NCBI RefSeq assembly: GCF_016598475.1
Contig: NZ_JAEMUX010000008.1
Location: 62,001-126,000 of the forward strand
DNA length: 64,000 nt
DNA from: Streptomyces adelaidensis
GTDB lineage: Bacteria > Actinomycetota > Actinomycetes > Streptomycetales > Streptomycetaceae
Direction of reading: 5' to 3'
Each line of letters starts with the position of its first letter. Positions within the stretch are counted from its first letter, which is position 1. This document shows positions 17,424-27,110 of the stretch, piece by piece. The translations under genes were made by a program, and so were the position numbers. The notes below the pieces were generated by a model, which saw only the letters and a list, made by a program, of their open reading frames with translations, had not been told where the DNA came from and searched no databases.

Positions 17424-18905
17424 ATGCCGCTCACCCCACGTCCCAGGACCCGCCGCGTCAAGGCCGCGCTGCTCGCCTCCGCCGTCTCCGTCTGCCTGGT
17501 CGCCCCGAGCGCCCCCTCACCCGCCGTGCCCCTCGGCGTCGGCGACCGGCTCTTCCCGCACCTCGGCAACCCGGGGTACGACGTGGAGTCGTACGACCTC
17601 GCCTTCACCTACCCCGGCGGCAACCGTGAGCCGCTCACGGCCGTCACCACGATCGACGCGCGAACGACCTCCGCTCTGGAACTGGTCAATCTTGACTTCT
17701 CGCACGGGAAGGTGCGTTCCGTGAAGGTCGACGGGGCGCCCGCCGCGTTCACGAGCGCGGGCGAGGACCTGGTGATCACGCCCCGGGAGCCGCTCGCCAA
17801 AGGCAGCCGGACGCGCATCACCGTGCGGCATACCAGCGACCCGGTCTACACCGGGGACGAGGAGGGCGGCTGGATCCGGACCTCCGACGGGCTCGCGATG
17901 GCCAACCAGGCCGACGCGGCGCACGTCGTCTTCCCCTGCAACGACCACCCCTCCGACAAGGCGATGTTCACCGTCCGCGTCACCGCGCCCGACGGGTACA
18001 CGGCCGTCTCCAACGGCCTCGCCGCCGGGACGGACCGGGCCGCCGGGGCCACCACCTGGACCTACTACACCGAGCACCCCATGGCCACCGAACTGGCCCA
18101 GATCTCCATCGGCCGCTCCGCCGTGCTCCACCGGACCGGACCGGCCGACCTGCCCGTACGCGACGTGGTCCCCGCGAAGGATCGCGAGAAGCTCGAACCG
18201 TGGCTCAAGAAGACCCCGGCCCAGATCGCGTGGATGGAGGGCAAGGTCGGCCGGTACCCCTTCGAGACGTACGGGGTGCTGATCGCCGAGGCGCAGACCG
18301 GGTTCGAACTGGAGACACAGACCCTCTCTCTCTTCGAGAGAGATCTGTTCACCCGGTCCGAGTACCCGAAGTGGTACGTCGAGTCGATCATGGTCCATGA
18401 GCTGGCCCACCAGTGGTTCGGCAACAGCGTCAGCCCCCGCACCTGGTCCGACCTGTGGCTCAACGAGGGCCATGCCACCTGGTACGAGGCCCTGTACGCG
18501 GAGGAGACCGCCGGCAAGCCCATGGAGACGCGCATGAAGGCCGCCTACGGCGCCTCCGACCGCTGGCGTGCCGCCGGGGGACCGCCGGCGGCACCGAAGG
18601 AGCCCAAGGCCGACCACAAGATCGGCATCTTCCGGCCCAACGTCTACGACGGGGCCGCGCTCTTCCTGTACGCCCTGCGCGAGAAGATCGGCAGGCCTGC
18701 CTTCGCCCGGCTGCAGCGGGCCTGGGTCGCCGTCCACCGGGACGACGTCGCGTCGACCGCCGACTTCCGCACGCTCGCCTCCCGGATCACCGGCCGCGAC
18801 CTCGACGGCTTCTTCCACGCCTGGCTGTACGGGAAGAAGACACCGCCGATGCCGGGGCACCCGGACTGGAAGCCGACGCCGGTGCGGGCGTCGGCGGCGA
18901 GGTAA
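17424..18905 (+). CDS. Secreted M1-family metallopeptidase (short aminopeptidase N-like)
   Basis: 493 aa. An N-terminal signal peptide (RRVKAALLASAVSVCLVAPS, cleavage around residue 33) points to export. The beta-sandwich N-domain is followed by the thermolysin-like zinc site HELAHQWFGN (H325, E326, H329) with the third ligand in NEGHATWYE (E348). The exopeptidase GAMEN motif is replaced by TGFELE, a form seen in this short secreted subgroup. It lacks the long C-terminal helical domain of classical PepN (about 850 aa). Probably an extracellular aminopeptidase involved in nutrient release. The ATG at 17424 is the start that gives a complete signal peptide; no strong ribosome binding site is evident. 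Confidence 0.9.
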   Translation: MPLTPRPRTRRVKAALLASAVSVCLVAPSAPSPAVPLGVGDRLFPHLGNPGYDVESYDLAFTYPGGNREPLTAVTTIDARTTSALELVNLDFSHGKVRSVKVDGAPAAFTSAGEDLVITPREPLAKGSRTRITVRHTSDPVYTGDEEGGWIRTSDGLAMANQADAAHVVFPCNDHPSDKAMFTVRVTAPDGYTAVSNGLAAGTDRAAGATTWTYYTEHPMATELAQISIGRSAVLHRTGPADLPVRDVVPAKDREKLEPWLKKTPAQIAWMEGKVGRYPFETYGVLIAEAQTGFELETQTLSLFERDLFTRSEYPKWYVESIMVHELAHQWFGNSVSPRTWSDLWLNEGHATWYEALYAEETAGKPMETRMKAAYGASDRWRAAGGPPAAPKEPKADHKIGIFRPNVYDGAALFLYALREKIGRPAFARLQRAWVAVHRDDVASTADFRTLASRITGRDLDGFFHAWLYGKKTPPMPGHPDWKPTPVRASAAR

Positions 18906-19028
18906 GGGGCGAGGCCGCCGGAATCCGTCGGGTGCGGCCCCGGCACCGACCGGGATTAACCGCGTGACGAGACGGGGCGTGCCGTGCGACCATCTTCGAG
19001 TCGGCGGCGCGACCCGCCACCGATCCCA

Positions 19029-19071
19029 TCCGGTCCGGTGCGATCCGGTCCGGTCTGGTCCGGTCCGGTGG
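19029..19071. repeat. CCGGT short tandem repeat tract
   Basis: A 43-nt stretch built of CCGGT pentamers in blocks (TCCGGTCCGGTGCGA, TCCGGTCCGGTCTGG, TCCGGTCCGGTGG). Probably a slippage product; no function assigned. Confidence 0.8.
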
Positions 19072-19123
19072 ACGGGCCCGGTCCCCTAGGGGGCCGGCTC
19101 AGGGTCGGCCGGGGGTTGTTCCG

Positions 19124-19149
19124 GGAATCTCCCGGGTGCCCCGGGCGTT
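19124..19149 (+). promoter_or_regulatory. Sigma-R-type (thiol-oxidative stress) promoter for hflX
   Basis: GGAAT (19124-19128), exactly 18 nt, then GTT (19147-19149), matching the Streptomyces sigma-R consensus GGAAT-N18-GTT. The predicted leader is about 50 nt and ends in the hflX ribosome binding site. Confidence 0.65.
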
Positions 19150-19208
19150 GTCGCCAGTGACGGACGGCGATCCGTCTCCCATCGGTATCCCCTCGACGTA
19201 AGGACCCA

Positions 19209-20705
19209 ATGACCTCCTCTTCTTCCCCTTCCCAGGCCGCACAGAGCGCCTTCGCGCAGAACAACCCCGAAGGTCTTCGGGCCGATGCCCTGATGGAAGA
19301 GGACGTCGCCTGGAGCTTCGAGATCGACGGAGAGCGGGACGGCGACCAGTTCGACCGCTCCGAGCGCGCGGCCCTGCGCCGTGTCGCGGGCCTCTCCACC
19401 GAGCTGGAGGACGTCACCGAGGTCGAGTACCGCCAGCTCCGCCTGGAGCGCGTCGTACTCGTCGGTGTCTGGACCTCGGGAACCGCGCGGGACGCGGAGA
19501 ACTCGCTGGCCGAGCTGGCCGCTCTCGCGGAGACCGCGGGCGCGCTCGTGCTCGACGGCGTGATCCAGCGCCGCGACAAGCCGGACGCGGCCACCTACAT
19601 CGGTTCCGGCAAGGCCAACGAGCTGCGGGACATCGTCCTCGAATCGGGCGCGGACACCGTCATCTGCGACGGTGAGCTCAGCCCGGGTCAGCTCATCCAC
19701 CTCGAAGACGTCGTCAAGGTCAAGGTCATCGACCGTACGGCCCTGATCCTCGACATCTTCGCCCAGCACGCCAAGTCCCGAGAGGGCAAGGCGCAGGTCG
19801 CGCTCGCGCAGATGCAGTACATGCTGCCGCGACTGCGCGGCTGGGGTCAGTCGCTGTCCCGGCAGATGGGTGGCGGCAAGGGCGGCGGCCTCGCCACCCG
19901 TGGTCCCGGTGAGACCAAGATCGAGACGGACCGGCGTCGGATCCGCGAGAAGATGGCGAAGATGCGCCGGGAGATCGCGGACATGAAGACCGGCCGCGAG
20001 ATCAAGCGCCAGGAGCGGCGCAGGAACAAGGTGCCCTCGGTCGCCATCGCCGGATACACCAACGCCGGCAAGTCCTCGCTGCTCAACCGCCTCACGGGTG
20101 CGGGCGTGCTCGTCCAGAACGAGCTGTTCGCGACCCTCGACCCGACCGTGCGCCGGGCCGAGACCCCCAGCGGGCGGGTCTACACCATGGCCGACACGGT
20201 CGGATTCGTACGGCACCTGCCGCACCACCTCGTCGAGGCGTTCCGTTCCACGATGGAGGAGGTCGGCGACGCCGACCTGATCCTGCACGTGGTGGACGGT
20301 TCACACCCGGCGCCGGAGGAGCAGCTGGCCGCCGTGCGCGAGGTCATCCGTGACGTCGGCGCGACCAAGGTGCCCGAGATCGTGGTGATCAACAAGGCGG
20401 ACGCGGCCGACCCGCTGGTGCTCCAGCGGCTGATGCGGATCGAGAAGCGCTCCATCGCCGTCTCGGCCCGCTCCGGCCAGGGCATGGCCGAACTGCTCAC
20501 CCTGATCGACGACGAACTGCCCCGCCCCTCGGTCGAGATCGAGGCGCTCGTGCCGTACACCCACGGCAAGCTCGTGGCCCGCGCCCACACCGAGGGCGAG
20601 GTGATCTCCGAGGAGCACACCCCGGAGGGCACCCTGCTCAAGGCCAGGGTGCACGAAGAGCTGGCGGCCGACCTGGCACCGTACGTACCGGCGGCTACGG
20701 CCTGA
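19209..20705 (+). CDS. hflX: GTPase HflX (ribosome-splitting/rescue)
   Basis: 498 aa. The N-terminal HflX domain is visible as LVGVWTSG, ALVLDGVIQRRDKPDAATYIG and SGKANEL, ending in the RQMGGGKGGGLATRGPGETK loop. The G domain has G1 GYTNAGKSSLL (from residue 282), G3 DTVGF and G4 NKAD. HflX binds the 50S subunit and splits stalled or stressed ribosomes. Streptomyces forms carry an extra N-terminal segment (about 75 residues here). The ATG with AAGGA 5 nt upstream is clear. The sigma-R-type promoter suggests induction by thiol-oxidative stress. A strong terminator closes the unit. Confidence 0.96.
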   Translation: MTSSSSPSQAAQSAFAQNNPEGLRADALMEEDVAWSFEIDGERDGDQFDRSERAALRRVAGLSTELEDVTEVEYRQLRLERVVLVGVWTSGTARDAENSLAELAALAETAGALVLDGVIQRRDKPDAATYIGSGKANELRDIVLESGADTVICDGELSPGQLIHLEDVVKVKVIDRTALILDIFAQHAKSREGKAQVALAQMQYMLPRLRGWGQSLSRQMGGGKGGGLATRGPGETKIETDRRRIREKMAKMRREIADMKTGREIKRQERRRNKVPSVAIAGYTNAGKSSLLNRLTGAGVLVQNELFATLDPTVRRAETPSGRVYTMADTVGFVRHLPHHLVEAFRSTMEEVGDADLILHVVDGSHPAPEEQLAAVREVIRDVGATKVPEIVVINKADAADPLVLQRLMRIEKRSIAVSARSGQGMAELLTLIDDELPRPSVEIEALVPYTHGKLVARAHTEGEVISEEHTPEGTLLKARVHEELAADLAPYVPAATA

Positions 20706-20753
20706 CGGTCCGCTCCGCCGGACGTAGTAAGCACCTTCCGGTGCGCGCACGAC

Positions 20754-20793
20754 CCGAAGGCCCGCCCCCCTCCGCCGAGGGGCGGGCCTTCGG
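20754..20793 (+). terminator. Strong terminator after hflX
   Basis: A 15-bp stem (CCGAAGGCCCGCCCC with GGGGCGGGCCTTCGG) about 50 nt after the hflX stop. It also lies past the 3' end of the minus-strand pseudogene and may serve both directions. Confidence 0.85.
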
Positions 20794-20849
20794 TCTGTGC
20801 GGGGCACCGGCCGCTTGGTGCCCCGCACATCCCCCGTCCGTCCCCCGCG

Positions 20850-22079
20850 CTACGTGGCCTTGTCCGTGACCTCGTAGCCGGGGGAGGTCTCCAGCTCGCT
20901 CTCGGCCATCGAGCGGGCCCGTCCGCCGTAGTAGGCCGATCAGTTCACCGGGGCCATAGGCCGGGTGCGCCGCACGCGCCTTGTTCAGCCGGACGAAGAT
21001 GTTCCACTCGTCGTGGCAGCCGAGGCTGTACGAGCCGCCCGCGCGCACGGTGTAGAAGCGGACGAACTCCTTGCGCCGGGCCTCCCAGAGCAGTGCGTCC
21101 TCCCGGTCGGTGAGATCCAGCGGGCGGCGGGATCCGTCCGGGCCGGGGACGGTGTTCGGGGTGGTGCTCGGGCCAGTGCTCGGGACGGTCCCGAAGTCGG
21201 TCCAGAAGTCCGGGTCGATGGCGTACTTGCGGGCGAAGAACGCCTCCACCGCCGCGACCAGCGCACCGCCGCCGCCCGAGTCCGCGCGGAAGAAGCCGTG
21301 CACGTCGTCGGGGCCGAGGAAGCAGAACGCGTCGAAGAGACCACCGAGCTGGAGCTTCCGGCGAGAGGGCAGCCGGGGTGGACCGGGCGGGCCGGGCGGC
21401 TCGGTGAGGTAGTCGTCCTCCGCGAGGACCCGGGTCCACATGCGCATGTAGTCCCCGCCGGACGGCCGGGCGGCGGCCATCAGATCCCAGCGTCAGCGTC
21501 CGGCCGGTCTCACGGGCGAGTTCGGCGATGTGCCGGGTGACCAGCCCGGTGCCCTCCTTCGACTCCAGCTGATACGCGGCCGGATTGACGACGAAGAACC
21601 TCTCGCCCCACTCGGACGCCAGACGCCGGGCCACGAAGTGGGCGATCTCGGTGTTGACCCGGAAGTGACCGCCGCCCCGAGAACTGATCGGGCAGCTCAG
21701 ATAGACGACGACACGGTCCTCGGCCTGGGCACGGAGGATGTCCGACTGGATGAGGGCGACATGCTTCTCGAAGACGTCGAATCAGTCACCCGTGTGCCAC
21801 TCGAAGCGGATGTCCGGTCCGCCTGGGACCGGGAGACCGGTCTCGGTGGGCACGGCGGCGTCGGCCGGCGGGGGCGTCGATCCGGCGGCGGGTGCGGCTG
21901 CCGCGGGGGCGGCCTGCCCGGCGGTCGTGGCGGGTCCGGTGGTCGCGGGGGTGGAGGCGGGTCCGGTGGTCGTGGTCGTGGTGGCGAGTCCGGTGGTCGT
22001 GGTCGTGGTGGCGAGTCCGGTGGTCGTGGGGGTGGCCGGTCCGGCGGTCGTGGTGGTCAGGGTCGGGTTCTCGGGCATG
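20850..22079 (-). pseudogene. Broken hypothetical gene (possible deoxyribosyltransferase-like fold)
   Basis: Starts at the ATG at 22079 with a Thr/Pro/Ala-rich repeat, runs to an in-frame TGA after FEWHTGD (about 21783), and continues in the same frame through VVVYLSCPISSRGGGHFRVN, HFVARRLASEWGERFFVVNP and TLTLGS. A frameshift near 21480 leads to MAAARPSGGDYMRMWTRVLA and later DEWNIFVRLNKARAAHPAY; a second near 20938 is needed to reach the natural-looking end YYGGRARSMAESELE and the stop at 20850. One stop and two frameshifts make it a pseudogene unless they are sequence errors. The core (VVVYLSCPIS, NTEIAHF, then GDYMRMWTRV) is reminiscent of nucleoside 2-deoxyribosyltransferase-like Rossmannoid proteins, a weak assignment. 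It lies 10 nt after another broken gene. Confidence 0.7.
21962..22015. repeat. Two copies of a 27-bp in-frame tandem repeat
   Basis: Identical 27-bp units at 21962-21988 and 21989-22015, with a partial third copy to about 22035. On the minus strand each encodes a Thr-rich nonapeptide in the N-terminal tract of the broken gene. Confidence 0.85.
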
Positions 22080-22089
22080 GTGTCCGTCC

Positions 22090-23115
22090 TCAACTTCCCC
22101 AGCCCGTCGGGCCGAGCAGGTTGTTGTTGCGTACCTTGATCCGGTCCGGGACCTCCGCGTTGTACGCGGCGACGAAGTCCCCGCCCAACTCGTCCTCCGC
22201 GCCCGTCTCGTCCATCACGCGCAGCACGGTGAACCAGGAGTTGAGCAGGCCGTCGAAGTGCACGACGCACCAGGTCAGCTCTACGGTCATCGCGTTGACC
22301 CAGGCCGCCAGATAGGCCTCCGTGCCGGTGCCCGGCACCTCCGCGAGCGGCCCCTTCGCGATGTTCTCAGCGGCCACGCCCCGCAGGACCTCGCGCAGTT
22401 CGGCGAACTGTCCGTCGGTGACGGAGTGCGGGTCCCGCTGGATCGCCTCCGCCAGCCGCAGGCAGTGCTGCTGCGGCACGGTGTAGAGGGGCTCGGTGAC
22501 CCCCCCCAGGTGAAGGTCCGGTCCTCCCAGCCGGGGTGGCCCGCAGAGTCCACCAGCCGCAGCAGCATCTTCTCGGCCCGCGCCGCCCGTCGCGCCGGGT
22601 CCTCGTGGGGCAGTTGGGCGAGCAGCACGCCGTAGCCGTTGAAGCTGTGGTGCGTGAGGGAGTAACGGCTGCGGTTGAGCAGGCTCACCAGGTTGATGAC
22701 CAGCTCCTTCGTCACCCGGTCCACGAAGCCGCCCTGCGGGAACAGGACACTCTCCCCGGCCGGGTCGCCGGGCGGCCGGGGACCCGGCGCGTACCGAGGG
22801 GTGTCGAAGATGAACGAGTTGGGGTACTCGACCTCGGTGAGCGCGAGGCCGGGCAGCCACGCCATCGTCCGGAACAGGTTGCTCGGAATGCCCCAGTCTC
22901 GGATCGATCTGTCAAGCTCGGTCCGGACCCGGGCCTCGGTACGCCGGCAGGCAGCACGGGCACGCGGGGGCCGGGTCCGGGTCCGGGGCGAGGATGAGGC
23001 TCGCGGCGGCCCCGGAGGGAACCGGGGCCGGGCATCCGGAGGCCGCAACGGAGGCCAGGGACAGAACAGTTGGCGGGACCAGTACGGATACCGACACGGG
23101 GCTGGATGCCGACAC
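22090..23115 (-). pseudogene. Broken hypothetical exported protein gene
   Basis: Three frames must be joined. A GTG near 23115 begins a hydrophobic leader ending in a lipobox-like SVAASGC. A shift near 22935 enters SIRDWGIPSNLFRTMAWLPG and DRVTKELVINLVSLLNRSRY. A second shift at a run of seven C (22502-22508) enters VTEPLYTVPQQHCLRLAEAI and NAMTVELTWCVVHFDGLLNS, ending NNNLLGPTGWGS at 22090. No family is recognised; the helical body and the leader suggest a membrane-attached protein. The exact start is uncertain because no ribosome binding site is evident. It precedes the other broken gene by 10 nt, so the two probably formed one operon. Confidence 0.6.
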
Positions 23116-23434
23116 CTGATCCGGCGTCGGTAGGTGAGCGAGAGCCGATCGAGCACGATCTCGGGCGTCGAACCCGGAATGGGACAGTCCGTCGAATCGG
23201 CTCTCGAAATAGCCGGACGAATCAGCTGGCACGAAAGACGCCGAATGGTTTCTTCCAAGTCCCCACACGCTTTGCGATGGACTTCGGCGGCAAACATTCC
23301 ATCCGGGCATGAACGAATCTATTGGACGCTGTCAGTTCGGTGTTGCGAGCATTCGGGGGAAAGGACCAGCCTCCAGGCCGGGCCTGCGGGCCCATGGCCA
23401 CCGGCCGCCGCATCGCTGAAGGGTATTCACCGTG
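23116..23434. other. Intergenic region between divergent pseudogenes
   Basis: About 320 nt. I see no convincing gene, operator or terminator. A GAAGGG about 10 nt before 23432 is the possible ribosome binding site of the following oxidoreductase remnant. Confidence 0.5.
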
Positions 23435-24610
23435 GTGAATCTCCGCGCAGCCATGGTCGGCTGCGGACGTATCGCCGCCGACCATGCCGCCGCCTATACC
23501 GCCGACCCCCGCGTGAACCTGGCCGCCGTGGTCGACCCCGACCACGACAGAGTCCGGGGCCATGGCCCGCCGGTTCGGAGTACGTGAGGTCTTCGCTTCC
23601 CTCGAGGAAATGCTCGCCACCACGGACGTGGACCTCGTGAGCGTCTGCGCCCCGCCCCACCTGCGCACCCCACTCGTCCTGACGGCCCTCCAAGCCGACT
23701 GCCACGTGCTGTGCGAGACCCCACCGTCATCGCCGACATCCCCACCAACGCCGCCGACATGCCCGGACGGCCGCCGTCGCCGCGGCCCAGCACCGAGTCC
23801 TGACCTTCGGATCCCGCTACCGCCACCTCACCGAGGCGCGCACCGCGCGCAGCGTCGTCGAGAAGGGCGAGATCGGGGAGATCTGCGACGTCCACCTCAC
23901 CGCGACGCGGCGGGCACGGCGCCCCCGACCAGGGCTTTCCCCCCGAACGGCCGCGGGCCGACGCTGGGTCCCTCATCGACATCGGCAGCCATGCACTCGA
24001 CCTGGCCCTGTGGCTCACCGACTTCCCCGAGCCCGTCGAGACCACCCTCCTCGCCACTCTCCTCACCGCCTCCGGCCTGATCCCCGACCAGCACCTCGGC
24101 CGAGGTGAGGGACGGCAGCGAGGCGACAGCCGCGTCGAGGAGAGCGCCACCGGACTCGTACGCTTCCGCGACGGCATGGCCCTGACCCTCACCACCTCGT
24201 ACGCCGCCCATCCGGCCGACGAGGAGACCATCCGGGTACGGCTGCCCGGTGACCAGGGAGATCTGGAGATCAAGCTCCAGGACCACCAACTCGCCCACCG
24301 GCGGCAGACGGCGGCGTTCGTCGACGCCTGCCTCGGACACGGCCCGGTGCCCGTCACCCCCACCGAAGCCCGTCAGGTCCAGGAGATCATCGACGAGCTC
24401 CACCGCTCGGCCCACGGCCCAGCCACCACCGGTCGCTCGGCCGCCGGCAAGGCGGCGCACGCGGCTGCCGACGAGGCCGAACGATCGTTGCGGGGCCAGG
24501 CACATGCCAACGAGGCGGCTCCCGACGCCTGCGACGAGACAGTCTCCGCCGCTCCCATTGAGACGGTCCCCGCCGTTGCCTGCGAGACGGCCTCCGCCGC
24601 TCCCATTTGA
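23435..24610 (+). pseudogene. Broken Gfo/Idh/MocA-family oxidoreductase
   Basis: Begins GTG AAT CTC with the NAD(P)-binding strand AAMVGCGRIAADHAAAY. A shift near 23560 leads to MARRFGVREVFASLEEMLAT and DVDLVSVCAPPHLRTPLVLT. The region after HVLCETP shifts several times through FGSRYRHLTEARTARSVVE, PDQGFPPERP and LIDIGSHALDLALWLTDFP, then runs open in one frame (LVRFRDGMALTLTTSYAAHP ... EARQVQEIIDELHRSA) to 24610. At least four shifts are required. The EKP motif that contacts cofactor and substrate in this family reads ETP, so the lysine is also lost. The C-terminal 60 residues are an acidic Ala/Glu/Thr-rich extension. It precedes a broken DegT-type aminotransferase by about 100 nt, a pairing typical of amino-sugar or aminocyclitol pathways. 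Confidence 0.8.
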
Positions 24611-24707
24611 GACCACCCCGGTTGCTCCCACCGAGACAACCCCGGTCGCACCCGACGACACGCCCCCGCCACTGCCACCGCCCACGCCCTCGTCCAGGAG
24701 GTGAGCC

Positions 24708-25972
24708 GTGCCTGAGCCCCTGCTCGCGCTCTTCGGCGGTGACCCGGTCGTCGCCGAACCGCCCTGCTGGCCGGAGCGTGGCCCGCAGGAAGCCCGGATG
24801 CTGCACGAAGTCCTCGAAGACGGCCAGTGGTCACTGCACGGCGGCACTCGCTGCGCCCGCTTCGCCGCGCTCCAGGGCCTCGGCCACGTGCTGACCGTCA
24901 ACAGCGGGACCGCCGCCCTCCAACTCGCCTGCGAGGCACTGGGACTGGGGCGGGGCCCGGCGACGAGGTGATCGTCCCCGGCCTCGCCCCGCGGGCGACG
25001 GCCGGCGCGGTCGTGGACGCGAACGCCGTGCCCGTCCCGGTCGACGTGGACCCCGACACCTGATGTCTGGACCCGGCCGCCGTCGAGGCCGCGGTCACCG
25101 AGCGGACCCGAGCGGTCGTCGCCGTACACCTCTACGGGACGATGCCCGACCTCACGGCCCTGGCCGCCCTCTCCGCCCGGTACGGCCTCGCGCTCATCGA
25201 GGACTGCGCCCACGCGCACGGCGCCCGCTGGGAGGAGTACGGCGCCGGCTCGGTCGGCACACTGCCCTGCTTCAGCTTCCAGCTCGGCCAGACCCTCAGC
25301 GCGGGTGAGGGCGGCTGCGTGGCCACCGCCGACCCGCTGCTCGCGGGCCGCCTGTCCGGCCTGCGCGACGGCGGCCGCGCACCGGCGGGCTCACCACCCG
25401 GCTGGCGTCCCGTCCAAGGCGGCAGCCACCGGATGACGGAACGGCAGGCGGCGATCCTGCTCGCCCAGTGCGACCGGTTCGCGGAACAGCGCGAGCGCCG
25501 GGAGACGGTCACCCGCCGCTGGCGCGAAGCAGCGCTCGCCCACGGCTTCCTGCGCCCCGCCTTACTGCTCCCTCAGGTCGAACGACCACCCGGATACGCT
25601 CTGGCCCTGTCCTACGTCCCCGACACGGCCCTCCCGCGGGACATCCCCGTGGACACCGTCCGCGCCGACCTCGCCGCCGAACTCATGGTCCCCGTCGAGG
25701 CCTGCTACCGCCCCCTCGACGACTCGCCCCACTACCTGCCGCACAGCAAACCCCGGCACCGCCTCTCCCAGAAGTACTGGGAGGCCATCGACCCCCGCGG
25801 AGCCCGACTCCCACACTGCGCCCGGCTGTACGACATTTCCGTCGTCGTCCCGCCCAGCGCGATGCTCCGCCCCGGCGCCGAGGAACACCTGCCCCAGGCA
25901 CTCGACCGACTCGTCCGCCACGCCGACCAGTTGCGCGACCGGCCCGCCGGACGGAGCAACGCCGCCGCGTGA
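24708..25972 (+). pseudogene. Broken DegT/DnrJ/EryC1-family aminotransferase
   Basis: The GTG at 24708 has a perfect AGGAGGT upstream. The N-terminus (WPERGPQEARMLHEVLEDGQ, TVNSGTAALQLACEALGLG) is typical. A frameshift near 24955 leads to DEVIVPGLAPRATAGAVVD, and the new frame hits TGA at 25061 between VDPDT and CLDPAAVEAAV where the family usually has Tyr. The frame then remains open to 25972. The PLP lysine position, normally FSFQ-x-x-K-x-L-x-x-GEGG, reads FSFQLGQTLSAGEGG, so lysine is replaced by glutamine. A TTA codon (25562-25564), decoded only by the bldA tRNA in Streptomyces, is present. With the preceding oxidoreductase this looks like the relic of an amino-sugar-type or AHBA-like pathway. 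Confidence 0.85.
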
Positions 25973-26000
25973 ACCACGCCTCCGGCACGAGCCCACTCGC

Positions 26001-26969
26001 TCACTCCCCGCCGTACGAGCGACTCATCTCGTCGTGCAACGCCTGAGCCCCGTCGCCCAACCGCGGTCCCGCGAGCCAGGTGTTGTCGGCCGGGCCGATC
26101 GACGTGTTCGAGACGAGCCGGGCCTCGGCGCCGACCATGCGGAACCAACCGCCGTCGGAGGAACCACCGGTCATGGTGCAGCCGATGCGGTACATCGTCG
26201 GCAGGGACGGATCGTGGGAGAGCCGCCCCGGCCGGTCGACGCACCGGAACATGACCAGACCGCTGAACGGCGGCGCGGCCGGGTAGCCCCAGGCACCCAT
26301 CGCGTCGACCTCGGACGCGGAGGGCGCCGAGAAGTCCATCTCCGGGGCCGTCCCGACCGTCTCCTCCAGGGACTTGTTGCCCGACTCCGGCTTCACATGC
26401 AGCACCGCGTAGTCGTACGGCGCTCCGGCGCCGCCCTGCGCGGAGCCGTCGGCGATCCACTCGTCCGAGGTCGCGGCCCAGTCCGCCCACCACTGGCCGA
26501 ACGGGGCGATCTCCTCTGCGGCGGCACCCGCGGCCAGTTCCTCCGCGGACTTGCCGAGGTCGTTGTAGGCCGGGACGAAGACGATGTTGCGATACCAGCC
26601 GCCACCGCTGCCCGCGTGCACACAGTGGCCGGCGGTCCACACGAGGTTGGACTTCCCCGGATGGTTCACGTCCGAGACGACCGTGCCCGAACAGACCATC
26701 GAGCCTTCGGGGGAGTCGAAGAAGACCTTTCCGACCGGTCCGGCGCTCTCGTGGTACGGCGTCCGCTCGGCCGTGGCCTCGACCGGCGCGGGTACGGGGT
26801 CGCTGACGTCCTGATCGGCGGAGGCGTCCTGTAGAAACGCATGGTTCTCGACCCCCGTCGGAACTATTCGTGTGTCACGCCCACTATGCGGGGGCGCTGG
26901 GGGGTCGGCGGAGGGCGTGCGGCCAGGACTTCCGCGCGCCGCCCGACCTCCACCCGTCCACGTGCCCAC
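26001..26969 (-). pseudogene. Truncated paralogue of the neighbouring serine-protease lipoprotein
   Basis: About the first 40 residues are unrelated to any signal peptide; similarity to the gene at 27111-28334 begins at DQDVSDPVPAP (about 26820) and runs to the stop. His and Asp of the triad are present (WTAGHCVHAG; GAPYDYAVLHV). The active-site loop reads MTGGSSDGGW where the paralogue has MTGGSSGGGW, so the glycine after the catalytic Ser, part of the oxyanion hole, is Asp. Without export signal and with this change it is probably a non-functional tandem duplicate. If expressed it would be cytoplasmic. Confidence 0.65.
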
Positions 26970-27110
26970 AGCCGCCGTTGTCTCTGACGGCCTGTCGGCC
27001 TCCCGACGGCGATCACGATCGACCCGACGGTCACCCGGACCGGTTCGGCGGCTACCAGCCGATCACCACCGAACCGTCACCGAGTGCCCGCTGTCACCGC
27101 GTGCCCGCCG

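Larger units (their letters stand above)
18906..19208 (+). other. Intergenic region between the M1 peptidase and hflX
   Basis: 303 nt without a gene. It contains a CCGGT-rich repeat (19029-19071) and a sigma-R-type promoter (19124-19149). AAGGA lies 5 nt before the hflX ATG. Confidence 0.7.

Noticed and set aside
21962..22035. CRISPR-like or IS-end repeat
   Set aside because: Two adjacent in-frame 27-bp units without spacers that encode Thr repeats; this is a simple coding tandem repeat.
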